Of a stretch of DNA of 55,975 bases, positions 50,170-55,975 are shown piece by piece. The notes beneath the pieces are model-generated. The model did not search any database and was not told where the DNA came from. It worked only from the letters and a program-made list of their open reading frames with translations. Source of the DNA: Clostridiales bacterium. GTDB lineage: Bacteria; Bacillota; Clostridia; Lachnospirales; Bianqueaceae. Numbering within the stretch: position 1 is the first letter of the stretch; the number at the start of each line of letters is the position of its first letter. A program made the position numbers and the translations under genes. The stretch is from the NCBI GenBank assembly GCA_024689505.1, contig JAILDJ010000092.1, positions 1 to 55,975 of the forward strand, in the 5' to 3' direction.

Positions 50170-51996
50170 TTATGCAAAATAGAATTCTTTGGAACAACGA
50201 TTGTTATATGGATTCTCCTTTTCCAATGTTCCGCCCACTGTCATGAACGCCATGATGTCATGCCAGCCCGGTGTGGCCGTCCATGTGGATTTGCAGCCAG
50301 TGCCGGAAGCATCATAGACCGGTGCTTTCGCGTGAAAAACGACCTCCTCACCCGGCTGCAGGACCGGTACCGTATCGTATGACCTTGCGACCCGGTAATC
50401 CCCGTCCAACAGGAAGTCCACGACCGCCGTAACATTCGGGATGGTCGGAGCGTTTCCCACGTTCCGTACCCGGACATGGAAACGGATCTCCTCTCCAGCA
50501 CGGGCTTCCTGATCGAACCAGAAGTCTACCGGCGTCAGATCCCACATCGGCATCTCCGGGAACTTCTTTTCCGGTGCTGAGCTGATGGGAACGACGGGCT
50601 GTCCCGCTTCCGGTACAAAAGTAAACGTTCCGACGCCGCGCGCTGGTATACTGCAATTTGCCGTCCTATTGCCGCACTGCAGTTTGAACTCCTGGACGCA
50701 ATCCGTTTGGTTGACCGCCACGACCGCCACCATCCCATCCTCAGCCTGGAAAGCTGTAGCTGTGATCCATCGCGGATGCCCATAAGTACAGTCTACACGA
50801 CGCATGCCACGTTTCAAATAGTGCGAAAATTGTGCGAACATACCATATGCACCGGTCTTTTCCCAGTGTTCTGGATCTTTCAATGGCACGCAGATACTGG
50901 TATTGGGATCCAGACGGTTATAGGGGAAGGGATTCCCGGCCAGCATATGCGGTCCGCCATATTCATCCGTACAGAAATTCCAAAGGATGTACGAGCGGGA
51001 TCCGTGCCGCAGCTGACGCAGCAATTCATCCATACCCGCAGGATCTGCCACCGTCTTTTCGGTACTGTACATCGGCATCTCCGGATACTGCGCCGCATAT
51101 CGCTCCATCACAGCGGGATCACCCCGATACGGGTGGAAAGCGATGCCATCGATCACTGCCCGCGCTTCCTCGTCTGCCAGCAGCGGATCAACGAAGATGT
51201 CCGCCATGTCGAAATTATGGTCATAAGCCCAGATCTTCGTTTGGATCCCGTACTCCCGGAACTCCTTCGCAAGGGCGATCAGTACGCCTCTCTGCAGCCG
51301 CCAGGTAAAGCGCGTACAAGGCGTGCCTCTGTTATAATTCGGTGCATCGCTGGACTTCGGTTCGTTCTGGATCGTAATGGCATACAGTTCGATCCCCTGC
51401 TCCGCAAAAGCCTGGACCGCCTTGCGCAGATACCGGGCATAGACCTCGGTATATTCTGGCAGGAAGATCCCGCCAAGCAAGCTGTCATTGCTTTTCATCC
51501 AACCAGGCAGCCCCCACACGGAGGCCAGCAGCCGCACCTCGGGATACCGGTCCCGCACCCGACGCAGAATATCAAAGAAGCCCCGGTCGATATCCCTCTG
51601 CACACTGAAATGCTCAAGTTTCCAGTCCTTCTCGCCCTCCGGCATATCATCATAAGAATAGAAATCGAAATTGCGCTCCCAGTCAGTACTTCCAAAGGGG
51701 ACACGCATGAAATTCCATCCCGCACCGGTCTCGGGATCGAACAATGCTTCCAGGACCCGATCCTGCTGTACCAGGCTCATACGCGTCAGATTATAGAGAT
51801 CCGTATCCGTCCAGTTCGCGCCAAAGCCCAGGATCGGCTGCCCTTTGACCGACGGATCGATCAGGATCGTGTTGTCATCCGGCGCGGTGACCTGGACAAA
51901 CTCGGCTGGACCGACCGGTGACATCATATAAGACCGGTCCTGAGATGAGACGGTTCCGTACACTTGCTTACACCGCATACGCTCTGTAATACCCAT
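50170..51996 (-). CDS. Glycoside hydrolase family 30 enzyme
   Basis: 608 residues from the ATG at 51996 (AAGGAGG upstream). TIM barrel at about 35-400: GFGANWTDTDLYNLTRM, YAITIQNEPKSSDAPNYNRG with the acid/base glutamate and MYSTEKTVADPAGMDEL with the nucleophile glutamate, both quoted in part. A beta-sandwich side domain (about 400-480) is typical of GH30. The last about 110 residues look like a CARDB-type beta domain (VTAVVDFLLDGDYRVARSY, VLQPGEEVVFHAK). No signal peptide, so probably intracellular, acting on imported glucosides or related sugars. Exact specificity (beta-glucosidase, glucosylceramidase, xylanase-like) not determined. Stands alone between convergent and co-directional neighbours. 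Confidence 0.85.
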   Translation of the reverse strand: MGITERMRCKQVYGTVSSQDRSYMMSPVGPAEFVQVTAPDDNTILIDPSVKGQPILGFGANWTDTDLYNLTRMSLVQQDRVLEALFDPETGAGWNFMRVPFGSTDWERNFDFYSYDDMPEGEKDWKLEHFSVQRDIDRGFFDILRRVRDRYPEVRLLASVWGLPGWMKSNDSLLGGIFLPEYTEVYARYLRKAVQAFAEQGIELYAITIQNEPKSSDAPNYNRGTPCTRFTWRLQRGVLIALAKEFREYGIQTKIWAYDHNFDMADIFVDPLLADEEARAVIDGIAFHPYRGDPAVMERYAAQYPEMPMYSTEKTVADPAGMDELLRQLRHGSRSYILWNFCTDEYGGPHMLAGNPFPYNRLDPNTSICVPLKDPEHWEKTGAYGMFAQFSHYLKRGMRRVDCTYGHPRWITATAFQAEDGMVAVVAVNQTDCVQEFKLQCGNRTANCSIPARGVGTFTFVPEAGQPVVPISSAPEKKFPEMPMWDLTPVDFWFDQEARAGEEIRFHVRVRNVGNAPTIPNVTAVVDFLLDGDYRVARSYDTVPVLQPGEEVVFHAKAPVYDASGTGCKSTWTATPGWHDIMAFMTVGGTLEKENPYNNRCSKEFYFA

Positions 51997-52040
51997 GCGA
52001 GACCCTCCTTCATTGCTTTTCGAACTGCCGTCGTTTATAG

Positions 52041-52082
52041 AAAGCCCCAAGAGTCACAATTGACACTGACTCTCAGGGCTTC
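52041..52082 (-). terminator. Terminator-like hairpin after the 52111 lipoprotein gene
   Basis: Stem AAGCCC-ca-AGAGTCA / TGACTCT-ca-GGGCTT with a 10-base loop, 28 bp past the stop on the minus strand. Only TTTCTATAA follows, so T content is weak. Confidence 0.6.
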
Positions 52083-52110
52083 CCTGTTACTATTTCGGTT
52101 TTTACATCAC

Positions 52111-52956
52111 TTACAAAGCTTCGAACCAGGCCTTGCGCGCTGCCTCGAACGATACCCCGAACGCTTCTGAGAATTCGGTTCCATCATAAGCCGCCATCAC
52201 CGCATCATGTCCATAGTTCGCTTCCAGATACTTGACGAACGATCCCGCGTAGATGCAGTACGCGCCACGGAAATTATACGCCTCTTCCGGATATCCGATC
52301 GCCGCGATCTGCTCAGTCATATCACCCAGCTGAGACGCTGTATCATATGCACCATTTTTCTTCAGCACGCTTGCCAACGTATCGATATCGTAATAGACCG
52401 CTTCCTGCGGCGCTTCACTATCCTCGGCCCGTTCCGCTTCCTCTTGCGCAACATAGGTGTTCAGGCAATCGATGAGATGTGCCTGGGTCTTGAGCAGGCT
52501 TTCTTTATTCGTTTCTGCAACATAAGCGCCAACGCCCTCGCGCAGCCAGTCCGGCACACCATCCACACCCATCATGACCTGCGTGATCAATGACGTATAG
52601 GGCGTGGTACGATTCTGTGCATAGTAGATCTCTGCCTGACCTTCGTAGACCATGGTCGGGCCATCACCAGCGCGCAGGATCAGCACGACGTCCTTCTGCG
52701 TACGGTCCTTAAGATATGCTTTCACGGCTTTTGTTGCGCCATCCACCTGATATGCCGCATAATTGCGTTCTTTGTCCTGCAGATACCCCAGGTCGATCTC
52801 CAACGTGACGTTGTCGAAATGGGCCACGTCGTAATTTCCTTCCTGCCCGAAAGTGTATTCCGGGATCTTCTCGGTTTCTTCTCTATTGAGCAGACTGCAG
52901 CCGCTGAAAAGCAGCACACAGATCATAACGATACATAAAAATCTTCTCTGTTTCAT
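52111..52956 (-). CDS. Lipoprotein resembling a peptidase-MA (gluzincin) domain without its metal motif
   Basis: 281 residues from the ATG at 52956, which has GGAGG 7 bases upstream; the longer open frame upstream covers the promoter. Signal peptide with lipobox LFSGC (cysteine about 20). The middle contains VPDWLREGVGAYVAE, which matches the P-x-W-L-x-E-G-x-A-x-Y segment following HExxH in peptidase-MA-like gluzincins. The place where HExxH should be reads TPYTSLITQVMMG, with no histidines, so it is probably not a peptidase. A central acidic insert (AEEAERAEDSEAPQE-like) and a C-terminal AYCIYAGSFVKYLEANYG segment, again like MA-family proteins, follow. The family call is an inference from these motifs. 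Confidence 0.65.
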   Translation of the reverse strand: MKQRRFLCIVMICVLLFSGCSLLNREETEKIPEYTFGQEGNYDVAHFDNVTLEIDLGYLQDKERNYAAYQVDGATKAVKAYLKDRTQKDVVLILRAGDGPTMVYEGQAEIYYAQNRTTPYTSLITQVMMGVDGVPDWLREGVGAYVAETNKESLLKTQAHLIDCLNTYVAQEEAERAEDSEAPQEAVYYDIDTLASVLKKNGAYDTASQLGDMTEQIAAIGYPEEAYNFRGAYCIYAGSFVKYLEANYGHDAVMAAYDGTEFSEAFGVSFEAARKAWFEAL

Positions 52957-52975
52957 AGCTCTACCTCCGCCGCTC

Positions 52976-53004
52976 ATTATACATGATTCATGGTGGCAAA
53001 TCAA
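52976..53004 (-). promoter_or_regulatory. Promoter of the MA-like lipoprotein gene
   Basis: Minus strand TTGATT (52999-53004), 17-bp spacer, TATAAT (52976-52981), 19 bp before the ATG. Confidence 0.75.
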
Positions 53005-53025
53005 TGTGAATTTTTCATGTTCCTC

Positions 53026-53054
53026 TTGTGAAATCCGATGATATAATGTATAAT
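53026..53054 (+). promoter_or_regulatory. Promoter of the acidic membrane protein-rlmD operon
   Basis: TTGTGA (53026-53031), 17-bp spacer, TATAAT (53049-53054). A second TATAAT lies 7 bp upstream. Divergent from the lipoprotein promoter. Confidence 0.75.
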
Positions 53055-53086
53055 CAACATATCCCAAGTCCAAGGAGGTCATAAGC

Positions 53087-53437
53087 ATGAATGCTTTAGA
53101 ACTGGATCAGATCAAAAACATCCTGGTGTCTATCAAACAGAACGAGAAAAAACGCTCCATTATCAAGTACGCGCTCATCACGCTTGCAATCATTGCCGTA
53201 TGCGTTGCCGTCGCGATCGCCCTGAAGAAGATCCTCTGCAAGGCAAAGGACGAAGATGATGACGATGATTTCGTATATCTTGATGAAGAGGATTTCGAAG
53301 ACGATGACGTTGATTTCCAGGCCGCTGTCGAAGAAGCTGCCGCCGAGGCCGAAGAGGCTGTTGAGGAAGCTGTAGAAGAAGCTCAGGAAACGGCGGAAGA
53401 AGTCGTAGAAGAAATCAAAGAAGCAATCGAGGATTAA
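53087..53437 (+). CDS. Small membrane-anchored acidic protein
   Basis: 116 residues: about 24 charged N-terminal residues, one membrane helix (about 26-47), a short basic stretch (KKILCKAK), then a tail of almost only Asp, Glu, Ala and Val (about 53-116) that is probably a helical or disordered acidic arm. AAGGAGG precedes the ATG. It ends 4 bp before rlmD, so they are one operon. I do not recognise a family; similar acidic-tail membrane proteins occur widely in gut Clostridia. Confidence 0.75.
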   Translation: MNALELDQIKNILVSIKQNEKKRSIIKYALITLAIIAVCVAVAIALKKILCKAKDEDDDDDFVYLDEEDFEDDDVDFQAAVEEAAAEAEEAVEEAVEEAQETAEEVVEEIKEAIED

Positions 53438-53441
53438 TCAT

Positions 53442-54890
53442 ATGCCCAAAGAACCGATCTTTCGGGAAGGCGTCGTGACCGATGTCGCCTTTCCCAATCG
53501 AGGGATCATGCAAGCGGCAGTCGAGGGATCGGCTGCCGCTCCTTTTACTTCACAGACCATCCATGTCAAAGGTGCCCTCCCCGGGCAGACCGTCCGCGTC
53601 ACCGTCGGCCGTACGGGGAAAAGGCGTCGCGAAGGCCGGCTGCAGGAGGTCCTGAAACCTGCCCCTTACGAGATCGATCCGCCATGTCCGCATGCCGCCT
53701 TCTGTGGGGGCTGTTGTTATCAGACCGTCCCTTACGAGCTGCAGCTGACCTGGAAAGAACAGCAGGTCAAGAAGCTTCTGGAGCCTGTACTGGAAAGCAG
53801 CAATACTATCTGGGAGCCGATCGCTCCAAGTCCCCTTGTTGAAGGATACCGAAATAAAATGGAGTTCTCCTTCGGTGATGAGATCAAGGACGGTCCTTTG
53901 ACTTTAGGCCTGCATAAACGCGGCGCTTTCCATGATATCGTACCCACACCCGGATGCCGCATCATCCATCCGGACATGGCGAAGATCCTCTCTGAAACGC
54001 AGCAGTATTTCGCTGCCGCGGGTGCTTCTCATTACAACACTTATACACATGAAGGCTTCCTGCGCCATCTCGTACTGCGCCGCAGCTTCCTGGATGGGCA
54101 GATCCTGGTCAACCTGATCACGACCAGCGCAGAAGGACCCGATCTGACTTCTTGGACAAAACAACTGCTATCTCTCCCGCGTGATGAGTCCATCGGCGGG
54201 ATCCTGCATACTGTGAACGACCGCCAGGCCGATGTGGTGCAGAGCGACACTCTGGAGATCCTATATGGCAAAGCTTCCCTCACCGAGTCTTTATTAGGGC
54301 TCAGTTTCGAGATCTTCCCTTTCTCTTTCTTTCAAACCAATTCCAAAGGTGCGGAACGTCTGTATTCTGTCGTCCGTGATTTCGCCGGGGATGTCTCCGG
54401 AGCTGAAGTCTTCGACCTTTACTGCGGGACTGGCACCATCGCCCAGATCCTGGCCGGTGCCGGAGCAGCTTCCGTGACCGGTATCGAGATCGTGGAAGAA
54501 GCTGTCGATGCAGCCCGCATCAATGCCGGATTGAACGGTCTCAACAATTGCCGATTTATCGCAGGTGACGTACTGAAGGAAATCGATACGCTGGAGATCC
54601 ACCCGGATCTGGTCATCCTGGACCCACCGCGTGATGGTATCCACCCCAAGGCACTTCCAAAGATCCTGAAGTTTGCCCCGGATCGATTCATATACGTATC
54701 CTGCAAACCTACTTCCCTGGTCCGGGATCTGCCCTTCTTCCAAGAAGCCGGCTATACGGTTGAAAGGATCCGTACCGTTGACATGTTCCCATTCACTTAT
54801 CATGTGGAGACGGTATGCTGTTTGTACCACCAGAAGAAGGATTTCATTTCTGTGCCATATGAACCAAAAGATATGGAGTATCTGAAGTAA
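53442..54890 (+). CDS. rlmD: 23S rRNA (uracil-5-)-methyltransferase RumA family
   Basis: 482 residues. N-terminal TRAM-like region (about 5-70). Iron-sulfur cysteines CPHAAFCGGCC at about 82-92, with a fourth cysteine in TPGCRIIHP. C-terminal SAM domain (about 290-465) with FFQTNSKGAERLY, FDLYCGTGTIAQILAG, ILDPPRDGIHPKAL and the catalytic cysteine in YVSCKPTSLVRDL. RlmD (U1939) is the usual name; in Bacillota some members methylate both U747 and U1939 (RlmCD), which cannot be told apart here. Co-transcribed with the small acidic membrane protein. Confidence 0.93.
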   Translation: MPKEPIFREGVVTDVAFPNRGIMQAAVEGSAAAPFTSQTIHVKGALPGQTVRVTVGRTGKRRREGRLQEVLKPAPYEIDPPCPHAAFCGGCCYQTVPYELQLTWKEQQVKKLLEPVLESSNTIWEPIAPSPLVEGYRNKMEFSFGDEIKDGPLTLGLHKRGAFHDIVPTPGCRIIHPDMAKILSETQQYFAAAGASHYNTYTHEGFLRHLVLRRSFLDGQILVNLITTSAEGPDLTSWTKQLLSLPRDESIGGILHTVNDRQADVVQSDTLEILYGKASLTESLLGLSFEIFPFSFFQTNSKGAERLYSVVRDFAGDVSGAEVFDLYCGTGTIAQILAGAGAASVTGIEIVEEAVDAARINAGLNGLNNCRFIAGDVLKEIDTLEIHPDLVILDPPRDGIHPKALPKILKFAPDRFIYVSCKPTSLVRDLPFFQEAGYTVERIRTVDMFPFTYHVETVCCLYHQKKDFISVPYEPKDMEYLK

Positions 54891-54932
54891 GATAATTGGA
54901 TAATTCAAAGAAAGATTTGTGGAAGAAAGACA

Positions 54933-55805
54933 TTGAAGTATAGAATCATACCCTGTTCAGAAGGCGATGAAGAACTTATTTCGGGTAAGCTCAATGCGAT
55001 CACCGATTCAAAAATAGATTATGAAGATGCGATCGAGGACGAATTGGTCGTATTCAAAGTTACCGACAGCGCTGGAAACAATATTGCTGGGTGCAATCTT
55101 ATTCTAAACTGCTGGAGGGTTGCGGATCTGGACATCCTGTGGGTGGAAGAAAAGTACCGTGATCAGGGAATCGGCTCCGCCCTGATTCGCGAAGCGGAAC
55201 GCGCGGCTAGAGAAAAGGGCTGTCATTTTATGACGCTGGGCACTTTTGATTTTCAGGCAAGGCCGCTATATGAGAAATTCGGTTTTTCGGTATGCGGTAC
55301 GATCGAGGATTGCCCGACAAAAGGCCATACCCACTACGATATGATAAAACGGCTTGACGATTATTCCGACGAGGGTATTTATCCTGTTTCCTGCACATTT
55401 GAGATTCAGTCTGGTAATGAGGATGATGCCGAGTACATTGACGATAAACTCGTTGAATACAATTGGTCACAGGTCCCTGCTGTGCATGGTTTTGAATTCA
55501 TCGGAAGGAAAATACAGGGCGATAAAGATGAACCGATAGCCGCTGGATTTGCAAGCGTGAATTTCTGGAATATCGCATTTGTTGAAATGCTGTTGGTAGA
55601 TGAGCCATACCGCAATCAGGGCATAGGTTCCAGGCTCCTTTCGGATATCGAGCAGGAAGCGAAGAATAACGGCGCTTGTATTGTGATGATCGATGCCCGC
55701 GACTGGAATGTGGAATTCTTTAAGAAATTCGGCTATACGGTGTACTGCAAACTCGAAGATTACCCGAACGGGTACATCAAGTACAAATTGCAGAAAAGAC
55801 TATAA
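54933..55805 (+). CDS. Tandem GNAT acetyltransferase
   Basis: 290 residues from the TTG at 54933, with GGAAG upstream; no ATG fits as well. Two GNAT domains: domain 1 (about 1-135) with acetyl-CoA loop KYRDQGIGSALIREAE and ARPLYEKFGF, domain 2 (about 150-290) with PYRNQGIGSRLLSDIE and NVEFFKKFGYTVY. The repeated loop shows an internal duplication. It is more AT-rich in its third positions than the genes to its left, with different codon choice, which suggests more recent acquisition. Small-molecule or aminoglycoside-like targets are possible; no substrate can be named. Confidence 0.85.
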   Translation: MKYRIIPCSEGDEELISGKLNAITDSKIDYEDAIEDELVVFKVTDSAGNNIAGCNLILNCWRVADLDILWVEEKYRDQGIGSALIREAERAAREKGCHFMTLGTFDFQARPLYEKFGFSVCGTIEDCPTKGHTHYDMIKRLDDYSDEGIYPVSCTFEIQSGNEDDAEYIDDKLVEYNWSQVPAVHGFEFIGRKIQGDKDEPIAAGFASVNFWNIAFVEMLLVDEPYRNQGIGSRLLSDIEQEAKNNGACIVMIDARDWNVEFFKKFGYTVYCKLEDYPNGYIKYKLQKRL

Positions 55806-55828
55806 TCAAACCGCAAATCACAGTCGAT

Positions 55829-55951
55829 ATGTTTCGTAATGACTGGTTTGAGGAGACGGTTGTCCTTCTTTGGCGGAAAGCCGAACAGGCGGATCGACAT
55901 ATCGTGGTGAATTATGAAACTCAGGGAAGACATATGAAGAAGAATAAATAG
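55829..55951 (+). CDS. Possible short or remnant open reading frame
   Basis: A 40-codon frame from an ATG at 55829 to TAG at 55949, starting MFRNDWFEETVVLLWRKAEQ and ending KKNK. The frame stays open upstream into the GNAT gene. I recognise no family and see no clear ribosome-binding site, though the composition (W, R, aromatic residues) looks like part of a real protein. Perhaps the tail of a broken gene from the same acquired piece as the GNAT gene. Low confidence. Confidence 0.25.
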   Translation: MFRNDWFEETVVLLWRKAEQADRHIVVNYETQGRHMKKNK

Positions 55952-55975
55952 TGACATTGTTTCCAGATACAAATC

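Overview
The window is chromosomal DNA from a Gram-positive, probably spore-forming anaerobe of the Bacillota, most likely class Clostridia. The evidence is the fused ispH-rpsA gene, a GerW (YtfJ) sporulation-type gene beside its DUF2953 partner, RecU, the acpP/plsX/rnc/smc/ftsY and scpA/scpB/rluB/cmk clusters, and ArgR-like boxes between argF and argG. The DNA is moderately GC-rich. Many promoters match the sigma-A consensus with 17-bp spacers. I cannot assign a family or genus.

Layout. Left edge: a minus-strand ZIP transporter-uvrB-uvrA operon (uvrA runs off the window), divergent from ychF. Positions 5917-7220 have no protein gene. They hold a terminator, four tandem copies of a roughly 193-bp structured repeat, an eight-unit array with a 52-bp period, and a long hairpin. 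From 22026 down to 7221 runs one long minus-strand block: polA, coaE, an orphan peptide-binding lipoprotein, recU, plsX, acpP, rnc, smc, ftsY, a ROK kinase, a GtrA-like membrane protein and a lipoprotein. At 22183 a tRNA-Leu and a small S1-domain protein run on the plus strand, ending in two long hairpins that also close the next minus-strand group.

That group (26208 to 23065) is a zinc-ribbon protein, a small hypothetical protein, DUF1461, DUF2953 and GerW. Behind it, 33481 to 26289 is an operon with its own promoter: a TIM-barrel epimerase, a 2-hydroxyacid dehydrogenase, nnr, alr, a Na/Pi transporter with a PhoU domain, and ispD. Next, 40645 to 33662 is the scpA-scpB-rluB-RpiR-flavoprotein-cmk-ispH/rpsA cluster, linking chromosome segregation, ribosome maturation and isoprenoid synthesis. 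From 45273 down to 40758, a tRNA-Trp promoter and terminator precede a METTL25-like methyltransferase, type I pullulanase and an aminotransferase.

Right part: a MATE transporter diverges from a tRNA-Ser/Glu/Asp cluster. A 340-bp gap rich in inverted repeats and another long hairpin follow. Then come divergent argF and argG, a GH30 glycosidase, a lipoprotein that looks like a zinc peptidase without its metal site, a membrane-anchored acidic protein, rlmD and a more AT-rich tandem GNAT acetyltransferase.

The most unusual content is non-coding: the two repeat arrays at 5917-7101, and a family of four long hairpins (7138, 22733, 22974, 47632) with conserved loops and divergent but self-complementary arms. 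Each hairpin lies just past the 3' end of a gene and is oriented to match that gene's transcript. No rRNA, CRISPR array, prophage or intact insertion sequence was seen.
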